Shown here in pieces: positions 17,675 through 25,992 of a stretch of 64,000 bases of DNA (its first letter is position 1; the number at the start of each line of letters is the position of its first letter). This stretch comes from Clostridiaceae bacterium (lineage in GTDB: Bacteria; Bacillota; Clostridia; Peptostreptococcales; Natronincolaceae), in the NCBI GenBank assembly GCA_018432235.1, contig JAHDLO010000026.1, positions 1-64,000 on the forward strand. Direction: 5' to 3'. The position numbers were made by a program, and so were the translations under genes. Under the pieces are notes generated by a model. That model was not told where the DNA came from and did no database searches. It saw nothing but the letters and a program-made list of their open reading frames with translations.

Positions 17675-18547
17675 TTACATTATACCTGATGCTACCGCCA
17701 TCAGATACCTGCCATATTCATTCTTGGAAAGTCCTCCAGCTAGTTTAATCAGCTGCTCTTGATCAATATAACCCATTCTATAGGCAATTTCCTCTATGCA
17801 GGCGATATAAAAGCCTTGTCTTTTTTGAACTGCCTCTACGAAGTTTGAAGCTTCCTTAAGACCGTCATGGGTGCCTGTGTCCAGCCATGCGATACCTCTG
17901 CCCAGCAATTCCACCTTAAGGCTTCCTCTTTTCAAATACTCTTGATTGATAGAGGTAATCTCTATTTCCCCTCGTGCAGAAGGCTTTACAGTCTTTGCTA
18001 TTTGAACCACGGTATTATCATAAAAGTATAAACCGGGAATAGCAAAGCTGGATTTTGGTATAGCGGGCTTTTCCTCAATAGAAACGACCTTTCCAGATGT
18101 ATCAAATTCGACGATTCCGAAATTCTCAGGATTTTTAACGTGATATCCGAATATCAAGGCGCCCTCTTTGAGGTCAGCTGATTGCTTTAAAATATCTGTC
18201 AATCTATGACCATAGAAAATATTATCCCCTAAAATCAAAGCTACTGTTTCATCTCCAATAAAGGCTTCACCAACTAAAAAGGCATCCGCCAATCCCCTTG
18301 GTTCATCCTGTACCTTGTAATGAAAATTAACGCCTAACTGGTTGCCGTCCCCCAGTAGCTCCCTATAGGAGGGTAAGTCCTTGGAGGTAGATATAATTAA
18401 TATTTCCCTTATACCCGACAGAAGAAGCACTGACAGGGGATAGTATATCATGGGCTTGTCATATATCGGCAATAGCTGCTTTGATATAGCCTTGGTAATC
18501 GGATGCAATCTGGTGCCATAACCACCGGCTAAAACAATACCAACCAT
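17675..18547 (-). CDS. rmlA: Glucose-1-phosphate thymidylyltransferase
   Basis: The 290-residue enzyme makes dTDP-glucose from dTTP and glucose 1-phosphate, the first step to dTDP-rhamnose and other deoxysugars. The nucleotide-binding start [16 protein letters not shown]...KQLLP, the ILGDNIFYG metal block, EEKPAIPKS and [12 protein letters not shown] match RmlA closely, and the length is normal for RmlA. The partner genes rmlB, rmlC and rmlD are absent from the window, so it is solitary here. A stem (ATAGCCAAAACC/GGTTTTGGCTAT, 17613-17649) lies just downstream of its stop and may end transcription. Confidence 0.93.
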   Translation of the reverse strand: MVGIVLAGGYGTRLHPITKAISKQLLPIYDKPMIYYPLSVLLLSGIREILIISTSKDLPSYRELLGDGNQLGVNFHYKVQDEPRGLADAFLVGEAFIGDETVALILGDNIFYGHRLTDILKQSADLKEGALIFGYHVKNPENFGIVEFDTSGKVVSIEEKPAIPKSSFAIPGLYFYDNTVVQIAKTVKPSARGEIEITSINQEYLKRGSLKVELLGRGIAWLDTGTHDGLKEASNFVEAVQKRQGFYIACIEEIAYRMGYIDQEQLIKLAGGLSKNEYGRYLMAVASGIM

Positions 18548-18692
18548 TATTTATACCTCATTTCTAAAATTTGAAATAGATCAACTTCCTCCCCTGGTAA
18601 TATAATATGAGGTAGTCTTAGATTAGATACAGCTAGCATTCTAAAACATTGCAAATAAAAACCCCTCCAGAAGCAATGAAGGGGAAATCGCA

Positions 18693-18735
18693 GGTGTCAA
18701 AGGGACGGGTGTCAAAGGGACGTTTTGTTTGGCAC
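18693..18735. repeat. Tandem 15-bp repeat and hairpin upstream of marR
   Basis: ggtgtcaaagggacg occurs twice back to back (18693-18707 and 18708-18722). The second copy pairs with TTTGGCAC (18728-18735) to give a hairpin of the GTGYCAAA/TTTGRCAC type. I recall similar REP-like palindromes scattered in Firmicutes genomes; that comparison is from memory. No transposase gene is nearby. Confidence 0.6.
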
Positions 18736-18769
18736 GTTGTGCTTCATGACAAGCAATATACTTACTTAT

Positions 18770-18830
18770 AAAAATAGTTGACACATCAACTATTTTTATT
18801 TTATAATTTAGTTGACTACTCAACTAAATT
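18770..18830 (+). promoter_or_regulatory. marR-MATE promoter with two MarR operators
   Basis: TTGACA (18778-18783) and TATAAT (18802-18807) are separated by 18 bases. Two perfect palindromes overlap them. AAAAATAGTTGA-CACA-TCAACTATTTTT (18770-18797) covers the -35 box, and AATTTAGTTGA-CTAC-TCAACTAAATT (18805-18830) begins in the -10 box. They share TAGTTGA-N4-TCAACTA and their centres are 34 bp apart. This is the layout expected for an autorepressing MarR dimer binding two sites. Confidence 0.88.
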
Positions 18831-18842
18831 GGAGGTTAGATG

Positions 18843-19319
18843 ATGAAGGATAAAAATATAGGAAGATATATATCGGTTTTGTACAGGCATAGGCAAATGT
18901 ATATGAACTATGCCCTGAAGGACTTAAATATAAGCTCCTCTGAATATATTTTTTTAACGGTTCTATATAATAATCATGAGGGCATTAGCCAGGAGGAGCT
19001 GTCCACTATGCTCTTAATTGATAAGGGGGCGACTGCTAGAGCGATAAAATCCCTTGAAGAGAAGGGGATGATTTCGAGGGAAAAGGACGATAGGGATAAA
19101 AGGGTTAATAGAATATACACAACAGCGCTTGGAAGAGACTGTAAACCATGTATAAAGACCGCTATGCTAGGATGGACGGAGCTTTTGACGGAAGGCATGG
19201 AGGAAGAGGTAGTGGATTTGGTCTTCAATTCTCTTAAGGCTATGACTGAGAGGCTTGGCGGTATAAATTATAAGGAGCTGCTGGAGAATAGGAGTGATGC
19301 TAATGAAGGAGACAAATAG
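18843..19319 (+). CDS. MarR family transcriptional regulator
   Basis: The 158-residue protein has the winged-helix MarR fold: dimer helix at the N-terminus, HTH around EGISQEELSTMLLIDKGATARAIKSLEEKGMI and the wing REKDDRDKRVNRIYTT with its DxR. It probably represses its own operon by binding the two TAGTTGA-N4-TCAACTA sites directly upstream, releasing on ligand. The ATG at 18843 lies at better distance from GGAGG than the adjacent ATG at 18840. The stop overlaps the MATE gene start by 17 bases, so the two are translationally coupled. Confidence 0.92.
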   Translation: MKDKNIGRYISVLYRHRQMYMNYALKDLNISSSEYIFLTVLYNNHEGISQEELSTMLLIDKGATARAIKSLEEKGMISREKDDRDKRVNRIYTTALGRDCKPCIKTAMLGWTELLTEGMEEEVVDLVFNSLKAMTERLGGINYKELLENRSDANEGDK

Positions 19320-20667
19320 GTTAGGTGAAGAAAAAATCACAAGGCTACTGATGTCTTTTTCTGTACCTGCCACGGTGGGCATGCTGGTAAATGCTCTGTA
19401 TAACATAATTGACAGAATATACATCGGAAATAGTCCTGATTTAGGTGCTTTGGGTCTTGCAGGAATCAGTATAAGCTTTCCCCTTACCCTTGTACTTATG
19501 GCTATTGCAATGCTTTTTGGCATAGGAGGAGGGACAATGTTTTCTATCAAGCTTGGGGAAAAGAAACCGGAGGAGGCTGAGAAATACCTAGGTAATGCTG
19601 CTGCAATGCTTATTTCAAGCGCTATATTCTATACGATTATAAGCCTTATCTTCCTTCAGCCTCTGCTAATAATTTTTGGTGCAAGCCAGCAGGTAACACC
19701 CTATGCCATGGAATATATGAGGATTGTTCTTTGGGGATCAGTGCTCCAGGGTCTAGGGATGGGGCTGAATAATTTCATTAGAGCCGATGGGAGCCCCAAA
19801 ATAGCAATGGTTTCATTATTTTTAGGTGCTGGCTTTAATATCATCTTTGACCCTGTTTTTATATATGTCTTCAGATGGGGAATGACAGGGGCTGCTCTGG
19901 CTACGGTTGGTGGACAGCTGCTGTCAATGATATGGGTAATTAGCTATTTTACAGGTAAGAGATCTACTATTAAGCTAAAGCTGGAGAGAATGAGGCCGGA
20001 GCTGCCTCTTATTGTAAAGATTATGCAAGTTGGTACACCCTCCTTCTTAAGGCAGATAGCCAACAGTGTAATGAATGTAATTTTAAACAAAGGATTAATG
20101 GCATATGGTGGCGACATCGCTGTATCGGGCATGGCGGTTATTAATAGTCTTCAGACCTTTATGATTATGCCAGTTTTCGGGATAACTCAGGGGGCACAGC
20201 CTATTATAGGGTATAATTTCGGTGCTAAGAAGCTGGAGCGGGTTAAGGAGGGGTTAAAGTGGGCTGTTTATATGGCTACTACAATCGTTATATTCGGTTG
20301 GATTATTACGAGGTTGTTTCCGGATCAATTGATTAGATTGTTTAGTAAGGATCAGGAGCTGATTGTTTTTGGAAGAAATGCCATAAGGCTGTGGTTTCTA
20401 TGTCTGCCACTGGTTGGCTTTCAGGTGGTTAGCGCCAGTTACTTCCAAGCTGTGGGAAAAGCTAGAGCAGCCACCTTCTTAACCGCCACCCGACAGTTGA
20501 TTGTACTTATACCGGCACTTATTATACTCCCCCGTATATTTCAACTGAATGGCATTCTATATGCAGCTCCTCTAGCGGATACACTTTCAACAGCTATTAC
20601 CGGGCTTTGGCTATGGATGGATTTGAAAAAGCTGAAGCTACCGCAGGCTTTAGACCTGCAGTCATAG
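19303..20667 (+). CDS. MATE family efflux transporter
   Basis: The 454-residue protein has twelve hydrophobic helices in two halves, each with MATE hallmarks: PATVGMLVNALYNIIDRIYIG near the start, NNFIRADGSPKIAMVSLFLGAGFNIIFDPVFI in the first half, and ITQGAQPIIGYNFGA and SASYFQAVGKA in the second. MATE proteins export cationic drugs or metabolites using sodium or proton gradients. Coupling to the overlapping MarR gene indicates inducible efflux. The reading frame could start at GTG 19294, but AGGAG spacing favours ATG 19303. A terminator follows at 20676. Confidence 0.93.
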   Translation: MKETNRLGEEKITRLLMSFSVPATVGMLVNALYNIIDRIYIGNSPDLGALGLAGISISFPLTLVLMAIAMLFGIGGGTMFSIKLGEKKPEEAEKYLGNAAAMLISSAIFYTIISLIFLQPLLIIFGASQQVTPYAMEYMRIVLWGSVLQGLGMGLNNFIRADGSPKIAMVSLFLGAGFNIIFDPVFIYVFRWGMTGAALATVGGQLLSMIWVISYFTGKRSTIKLKLERMRPELPLIVKIMQVGTPSFLRQIANSVMNVILNKGLMAYGGDIAVSGMAVINSLQTFMIMPVFGITQGAQPIIGYNFGAKKLERVKEGLKWAVYMATTIVIFGWIITRLFPDQLIRLFSKDQELIVFGRNAIRLWFLCLPLVGFQVVSASYFQAVGKARAATFLTATRQLIVLIPALIILPRIFQLNGILYAAPLADTLSTAITGLWLWMDLKKLKLPQALDLQS

Positions 20668-20675
20668 CATATAAA

Positions 20676-20725
20676 AGCAGCAGAGAGTTGGTTATCTACC
20701 AAATCCCTGCTGCTCTGTATTATTT
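20676..20725. terminator. Terminator after MATE gene
   Basis: AGCAGCAG (20676-20683) pairs with CTGCTGCT (20707-20714), with an inner TTGGT/ACCAA stem, followed by a T-rich run on the plus strand. It also lies just past the stop of the small minus-strand gene. Confidence 0.75.
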
Positions 20726-20842
20726 TTTATTATCTCCATTATTTGACTTTTTTGCTTCCCTTTCAGCCATTTTAATCAAATAGAAGCTGCCTAAGCAAAA
20801 AACAATAAACACAATTATGACTACTATTTTTTCTGTTGTCAT
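20720..20842 (-). CDS. Small 40-residue single-span membrane protein (hypothetical)
   Basis: This short reading frame encodes a 40-residue peptide. MTTEKI is followed by one hydrophobic helix (VVIIVFIVFCLGSFYLI) and a charged, Lys/Asn-rich cytoplasmic tail. AAGGATGTG upstream can serve as ribosome binding site. It sits 37 bases downstream of another small membrane protein gene on the same strand, which supports a two-gene unit. I recognise no family. Composition looks coding (clear helix and tail), but it could be fortuitous. Confidence 0.5.
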   Translation of the reverse strand: MTTEKIVVIIVFIVFCLGSFYLIKMAEREAKKSNNGDNKK

Positions 20843-20879
20843 TGATAACACATCCTTATCTGTAATTTAGATGATGAAA

Positions 20880-21272
20880 TTACAGATGTACTGTCTTAAA
20901 CCTACCAGTGTTTTGCAGGGGTAAGAGCAGAAGGAACAGCTTCAATTGGGCCGGTAGGCTGTCGTTAAAGCTTTTGGGTCTTTTGAATATAAGAGCAATG
21001 AGAATCAAGACATCTATCATCGCAAAGAATTCTAATAGAGTGCACTGCTGTAGGTCTATAGTTTTTTGCTGAGCCTCATTACTATTGTAAAAATGAAAAA
21101 TTGTATTATAAATCGATATATTTTCGAGGCTGGCATTATATAAGGAGTTTTCAGGAAGTATATGATCTGCACTATTGATACTGAACTGAAACAGACAGCC
21201 TACTAGCGCAAGCACAATAATTATAAGCATCATCCTGACTGGCCTATTGTATTTGCATGACAGTCTATTCAT
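20880..21272 (-). CDS. Hypothetical membrane protein
   Basis: This 130-residue protein has an N-terminal hydrophobic helix (MMLIIIVLALVGCLFQF), a polar middle segment of about 60 residues and a second hydrophobic region (LLEFFAMIDVLILIALIF plus LKLFLLLLP). The start at 21272 is supported by AAAGGAGGG with good spacing; a seven-codon longer form is less likely. No family is recognised. It is likely cotranscribed with the 40-residue gene downstream. Confidence 0.65.
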   Translation of the reverse strand: MNRLSCKYNRPVRMMLIIIVLALVGCLFQFSINSADHILPENSLYNASLENISIYNTIFHFYNSNEAQQKTIDLQQCTLLEFFAMIDVLILIALIFKRPKSFNDSLPAQLKLFLLLLPLQNTGRFKTVHL

Positions 21273-21538
21273 TGCAGATTCCCTCCTTTGCATATGGATA
21301 ATAGCTCTTTAATTATAGCCCCCTTTAGACAAAATATCAACACCCAACACCTCCCAAAGGACTACTGAAAAAGCAGTCTCCACCTATTCAAGTTGTATGT
21401 GAATACAGCAGAAAAAGCTTTTATTCTAGCTTCTAAATGGAATAATAACCATTAACAAGCGGAAACTATACTTAAAGGGTTTCCAGCTGTTTACCTTCAT
21501 GATTTATGGATAATAAAAAGACAAAGGGAGGAATTATG

Positions 21539-23011
21539 ATGCAGAATATAGAGAAGAATTCAGGCTGGCGTCTAATAAATACATATAAAGAATTACCTAG
21601 CATGTTTTACAGCAGCATTGCCCCCACACCTGTTGCCTCACCACATTTAGTAGTACTTAATCATCCTCTTGCAAAGGACCTGGGACTGGAGGCAAAGGAG
21701 CTGGAGCAGCAGGATGCGTTAGAAATTTTTGCGGGAAATAAGCTTCCTGTAGGCGCTTCACCAATTGCACAAGCCTATGCAGGTCATCAATTTGGACATT
21801 TTACTATGCTGGGGGATGGCAGGGCGATATTGCTTGGTGAACAAATAACGCCAACCGGAAAGCTTATGGATATACAGCTGAAGGGCTCTGGTCCAACACC
21901 CTATTCACGGGGAGGTGATGGCAGGGCTGCTATAGGACCAATGCTGAGGGAATACATTATTAGCGAAGCCATGTTTGCTTTAGGCATTCCCACCACCCGC
22001 AGCTTGGCAGTAATCACTACTGGAGAAGACATATATAGAGAATCATCATTACCTGGAGCTGTACTAGCTCGTGTTGCAGCCAGCCATTTAAGAGTGGGGA
22101 CCTTTCAATATGCGGCAAGATGGGGAAATACTGACGAGCTCAAAGCTCTGGCAGACTATGCCATAAATCGGCATTATTCAGAGCTGTTAAAAATTAAGGC
22201 AGAGAACAGATACCTTTCGTTTCTGATTGAGGTAATTAAGAATCAAGCAAGGCTAGTTGCACAATGGCAGCTGGTGGGCTTTATACATGGGGTAATGAAT
22301 ACTGACAATATGACCATAAGCGGCGAAACCATTGACTACGGCCCCTGTGCGTTTATGGATACGTACGACACCAGCACTGTCTTTAGTTCCATCGATCGGC
22401 AAGGAAGATATGCATATGGTAATCAGCCGGGCATTGCACAATGGAATCTTGCACGCCTTGCTGATGCTCTCCTGCCCTTAATAGATAAACAGCAGGAAAA
22501 GGCCATAAGCCTAGCAGAGGAGGCAATTGCAGGCTTTGAACCGCTCTTTAACAGCTACTGGACGGAGGGGATGAAGGCTAAGCTGGGAATTTTCAATTCA
22601 GAAGCACAGGATGAAGCCTTAATTGGTGAGCTTCTGAAGCTAATGCAAGAAAGTAGAGCGGATTACACAAATACCTTTAGGGCCTTAACCCTAGATAAGT
22701 ACGAGGATATGGAAATGTTTAAAGCTACTGATTTCATAGAATGGAGGGAGAGATGGCAGAAGCGCCTAGAAAGACAGGGAAAAACAAAGGCGGATATAGG
22801 AAAACTTATGATGAAATCAAATCCTTCTGTAATCCCAAGAAACCACAGAGTAGAAGCTGCATTAGAAGCCGCAACCAGACAGGACTACAGTGCTATGGCA
22901 GAGCTTGTTTCGATTCTAAGGAATCCCTATGAGTATACGCCTGAGAAGGAGGCGTATGCATCATTGCCTCCTGCAAACTCATGTAAATATCAAACCTTCT
23001 GCGGGACATAA
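21539..23011 (+). CDS. selO: SelO/YdiU family protein adenylyltransferase
   Basis: This 490-residue protein is a SelO pseudokinase-fold enzyme, a family that transfers AMP from ATP to Ser, Thr or Tyr of target proteins. Family landmarks are [73 protein letters not shown] and [10 protein letters not shown]. It ends FCGT, placing a Cys at the position where eukaryotic and some bacterial members carry a C-terminal redox Cys or selenocysteine. The second of two adjacent ATGs is used because GGGAGG lies seven bases away. It is monocistronic. Confidence 0.92.
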   Translation: MQNIEKNSGWRLINTYKELPSMFYSSIAPTPVASPHLVVLNHPLAKDLGLEAKELEQQDALEIFAGNKLPVGASPIAQAYAGHQFGHFTMLGDGRAILLGEQITPTGKLMDIQLKGSGPTPYSRGGDGRAAIGPMLREYIISEAMFALGIPTTRSLAVITTGEDIYRESSLPGAVLARVAASHLRVGTFQYAARWGNTDELKALADYAINRHYSELLKIKAENRYLSFLIEVIKNQARLVAQWQLVGFIHGVMNTDNMTISGETIDYGPCAFMDTYDTSTVFSSIDRQGRYAYGNQPGIAQWNLARLADALLPLIDKQQEKAISLAEEAIAGFEPLFNSYWTEGMKAKLGIFNSEAQDEALIGELLKLMQESRADYTNTFRALTLDKYEDMEMFKATDFIEWRERWQKRLERQGKTKADIGKLMMKSNPSVIPRNHRVEAALEAATRQDYSAMAELVSILRNPYEYTPEKEAYASLPPANSCKYQTFCGT

Positions 23012-23066
23012 AAAAATCAAAGCTTTTTATGTTGAGTTTATCTTTACACTGGAAATTAAGATATAA

Positions 23067-23198
23067 TATACAAATTCAGAAACCCTCAATATTTCCGTAC
23101 CTTTAGAAAAAGGACAACGAAAGGGCCTATATTGTAATATCTTTATTTCTAGTGATTATATAAGTAGAATTAGTTTTAGAATTGGTAACACTAAATAA
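23067..23198 (+). pseudogene. Possible gene remnant (C-terminal fragment, unknown family)
   Basis: Between two in-frame stops lies a 43-codon frame with no ATG, GTG or TTG start. It reads like real protein (for example NISVPLEKGQRKGLYC and SRISFRIGNTK), with alternating hydrophobic strands. It may be the tail of a deleted gene. No family is recognised. Confidence 0.35.
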
Positions 23199-23220
23199 GT
23201 TAATAGATCAAGTAAAGACA

Positions 23221-23257
23221 AAAAAAACTCCTTTTTAATATGAAGGAGTTTTTTATT
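23221..23257. terminator. Terminator hairpin downstream of selO
   Basis: AAAACTCCTT and AAGGAGTTTT pair, with A-rich 5' and T-rich 3' flanks, so it can work on either strand. Confidence 0.75.
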
Positions 23258-23469
23258 TAGTAACAAAGCACTAAAACCTATATATATATGTAAACATGAG
23301 AATGAGCTCAATTGAAGGAGAATTATTAGCAATTTCATATAACAAATACATTTTTTCCCTGAAAACAGAAAAATATGCCCTTATTACGGGTGTGTTTGTT
23401 CAATAGTGATGTTCGATAATGTGATATAATTAATTAGTTTATAAAACAATTAATTTGAGGAGTGTGGTT

Positions 23470-24717
23470 TTGTTGGACCCTGGTAGTATGTGGCAGTTAA
23501 TAGTTTTAGTGATTCTTTTGTTATGCTCAAGCTTTTTTTCAGCATCAGAAACTGCATTAACGTCATTGAGTAAAATACGTATTAGACATATGGTGGATGA
23601 AGGCATAAAGGGAGCTGGGCTCATAAACAAGCTAATGGAGGAGCCAAGTAAGCTTTTAGGAACGATTTTAGTAGGAAACAATATTGTAAATATTGCTGGA
23701 TCTGCTTTAGCAACCTCCATAGCCATGGATTTATTGGGCAGCGCAGGTATTGGAGCGGCTACAGCCCTGATGACGATATTCGTGCTGATATTTGGTGAAA
23801 TAACACCGAAATCATTGGCAGCCCAAAATTCTGAAAGGATCTCTCTTAAGGTGGTAAAGCCCATATCTGTTTTAGTATATATACTAAATCCGATCGTTGT
23901 CGTGTTTACGTATGTAACAAATATATTGATTAAGCTTCTTGGCGGAAATATCGATGCGGTACAGCCCTTCATCACAGAGGAAGAACTGAAGACAATAGTT
24001 AACGTCAGTCATGAAGAGGGTGTATTGGAGGTTGCCGAAAAGCAAATGATAAATAATGTATTTGAATTCGTAGACATGCATGTTAAGGATGTCATGATTC
24101 AAAGAACAGATATCATCGCCATTGATCAGCAGGCAACCCTTGATGAGATTATTGAAACCATTAAGAAGGAGCAATTTTCTAGATATCCCGTATATGTGGA
24201 TAAAATCGACGATATAGTGGGTGTAGTTAATGTAAAGGACTTTGTATTTTTAGGCAACGACGATAACAAATTTGAAATCGAAAAATATATAAGGAAGCCC
24301 TTCTACACCTTTGAATATAAGAAGATAATTGAAGTCTTTAACGAAATGAAAAAAAATCGTGTGCATATAGCTATCGTTTTGGATGAATACGGCGGCACTG
24401 CAGGAATAGTTACTATAGAAGACCTTTTAGAGGAAATTGTTGGTGACATTCAAGATGAATATGATGATTTTGAAAATGATATACAAGTAATTAAAGAGGA
24501 TGAATATTTGGTTAATGGTAGCACAAAGCTGGCAATTATAAATGACATGATAGGTACAAACCTTGAATCCGAGAACTTTGATTCCATAGGGGGCTTCATC
24601 ATTGGTGAGCTTGGCAGGCTGCCTGAGGAAAGCGAAAGGATTGAGTATCAAAACATTAAGCTAATCGTAGAGAATATGGATAAAAATAGAATCAGAAATG
24701 TTAGAATATTTACTTAA
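23470..24717 (+). CDS. CNNM/CorC (hemolysin C) family protein with CBS domains
   Basis: The roughly 415-residue protein has a DUF21/CNNM transmembrane domain (about 1-185) with [18 protein letters not shown] and [19 protein letters not shown], a CBS-domain pair (about 205-325; [22 protein letters not shown] and [31 protein letters not shown]) and a CorC_HlyC domain at the C-terminus. Such proteins are linked to magnesium or cobalt efflux and homeostasis; the old hemolysin name is historical. The frame opens at TTG 23455 inside the Shine-Dalgarno, so TTG 23470, seven bases after GAGGAG, is more likely; TTG 23473 is also possible. Confidence 0.88.
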   Translation: MLDPGSMWQLIVLVILLLCSSFFSASETALTSLSKIRIRHMVDEGIKGAGLINKLMEEPSKLLGTILVGNNIVNIAGSALATSIAMDLLGSAGIGAATALMTIFVLIFGEITPKSLAAQNSERISLKVVKPISVLVYILNPIVVVFTYVTNILIKLLGGNIDAVQPFITEEELKTIVNVSHEEGVLEVAEKQMINNVFEFVDMHVKDVMIQRTDIIAIDQQATLDEIIETIKKEQFSRYPVYVDKIDDIVGVVNVKDFVFLGNDDNKFEIEKYIRKPFYTFEYKKIIEVFNEMKKNRVHIAIVLDEYGGTAGIVTIEDLLEEIVGDIQDEYDDFENDIQVIKEDEYLVNGSTKLAIINDMIGTNLESENFDSIGGFIIGELGRLPEESERIEYQNIKLIVENMDKNRIRNVRIFT

Positions 24718-24789
24718 TGGCTTATAATTTCTCAATTGCTATCACCGTAATCCTATTTAGGAATAATATGATTACAAGGGGGAATGGTG

Positions 24790-25038
24790 ATGGGGGATTG
24801 TATAACTGCAGATGGAAAATGCATTGCTATTTTGGTGGTTTTTCTTGCAATAATTATTTCAAAATCAATCAATGACCCTGATGTTGCGTCTGTTGTGGGT
24901 GATTGGTTTTCTGCCCTAGGTGATCTGCTGGGAGCGATAGGTGAAACTGATTCACTGATACAACAGAAGAGGCAAGATAGGGAGGATCTGGAAAAGCAGA
25001 TTGCATTACTAAATGATAAATTGAAAAGATTAAAGTAA
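24790..25038 (+). CDS. Small membrane protein with C-terminal coiled coil (hypothetical)
   Basis: The 82-residue protein has a short Cys-containing N-terminus, one hydrophobic helix (IAILVVFLAIIIS), an amphipathic segment with DWFSALGDLLGAIGE, and a charged coiled-coil tail (QQKRQDREDLEKQIALLNDKLKRL). The ATG at 24790 fits AAGGGGGA better than the upstream ATG at 24784. No family is recognised. It is followed by a terminator, so it forms its own unit. Confidence 0.65.
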   Translation: MGDCITADGKCIAILVVFLAIIISKSINDPDVASVVGDWFSALGDLLGAIGETDSLIQQKRQDREDLEKQIALLNDKLKRLK

Positions 25039-25083
25039 GCTGGTCATGGCTGTAGCACTGGCTAAGTCAATGGCTCTACATAG

Positions 25084-25124
25084 CCTTCTCTGAATGCGAA
25101 TTTAGAGAAGGTTTTATTTTTTTG
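25084..25124 (+). terminator. Rho-independent terminator
   Basis: CCTTCTCT and AGAGAAGG pair around a 12-base loop, followed by TTTTATTTTTTT. Confidence 0.88.
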
Positions 25125-25131
25125 AAAATAC

Positions 25132-25162
25132 TTGCATATAACGTTACGTAATGACCTATAAT
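25132..25162 (+). promoter_or_regulatory. MerR-type promoter upstream of merR-hydrolase pair
   Basis: TTGCAT (25132-25137) and TATAAT (25157-25162) are 19 bases apart, the long spacer typical of promoters activated by MerR-family proteins. The spacer contains the near-palindrome ATAACGT-T-ACGTAAT (25138-25152, one mismatch). Autoregulation is inferred. Confidence 0.65.
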
Positions 25163-25182
25163 CTTATTTGAGGTGATAAATT

Positions 25183-25992
25183 ATGAGGGAATACACAATT
25201 GGGGAACTGGTAAGCATATCGGGACTAACCGTTAGAACACTGCAGTATTACGACAATATAGGTCTACTGCCCGCATCAGAAAAAAGCATAAATGGTAAAA
25301 GGTATTATACAGAGCAGGACATTATGAAATTGGAGCAGATTATTTTCTATAGAGGGCTAGGCTTTTCCCTTAAAGAGATACAGCAAAGGCTGGTCAATAA
25401 AACAGAGATAAAGGAGATGGATGAGCTTCTAGCCTGTCAGGAGAAGATTCTATACACTCAAATAGAAGCAAGGCATACAAGCTTATCGGCTATAGAGGCC
25501 TGCAGAAATGTAATCGCAGCCGGGAAAAAACCGCCATGGGGCTTTCTTTCAGGGTTTATTAGCAAGCTAAACAATACGGACTTTTTAAGCTGGAATGGCT
25601 CCAATTTTTCTGAGGAGGAGACAAAAAAATTTGAGACGCATTTTAAGGGAGTAGAAGCGGTATTAGCATTCTACCATACATGGAAAAGCCTATCTATAAA
25701 GGCATCAATTTATTATGAAGCGGAAATAAATACAGAGGATGCTATAGCTGAGGAACTGGCAAGGCAATGGCTGCAGATGGAGGAATATGCCACGGGCGGT
25801 GATGCGGAGCTTAGGGATATATATATGAAGGTGGACGGCAGTAGAGAGATTTGGCCAGATGGGCCTAGAAGATTGATGGAGCAAGCTGATGAATACATTA
25901 GCGAATGCGTAAAAAAATATTGTGAGAAAAACCATATAAGGATGCCATGGCAGGCGACTGGGGGCATAAAAGGAGGAAAAGAAAAATGCTGA
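25183..25992 (+). CDS. MerR family regulator with TipAS-like effector domain
   Basis: The 269-residue protein has an N-terminal MerR HTH (YTIGELVSISGLTVRTLQYYDNIGLL, then NGKRYYTEQDIMKLEQIIFYRGLGFSLKEI), a dimerisation helix, and a C-terminal helical effector region of about 120 residues resembling TipAS-type antibiotic-recognition domains. It likely senses a small molecule and activates its own operon through the 19-bp-spacer promoter just upstream. Its stop overlaps the hydrolase start (ATGCTGA), so the two are coupled. Confidence 0.87.
   Translation: MREYTIGELVSISGLTVRTLQYYDNIGLLPASEKSINGKRYYTEQDIMKLEQIIFYRGLGFSLKEIQQRLVNKTEIKEMDELLACQEKILYTQIEARHTSLSAIEACRNVIAAGKKPPWGFLSGFISKLNNTDFLSWNGSNFSEEETKKFETHFKGVEAVLAFYHTWKSLSIKASIYYEAEINTEDAIAEELARQWLQMEEYATGGDAELRDIYMKVDGSREIWPDGPRRLMEQADEYISECVKKYCEKNHIRMPWQATGGIKGGKEKC

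Larger units (their letters stand above)
23012..23469. other. Gap between selO and CNNM gene: remnant, terminator, promoter
   Basis: The gap holds a start-less 43-codon protein-like frame (23067-23198), a terminator (23221-23257) and, near 23420-23428, a TATAAT-like -10 box for the downstream gene. The rest is AT-rich with nothing I recognise. Confidence 0.5.

Noticed and set aside
23439..23975. 178-codon minus-strand frame opposite the CNNM gene
   Set aside because: Shadow of the transmembrane coding region; no ribosome binding site and no family resemblance.
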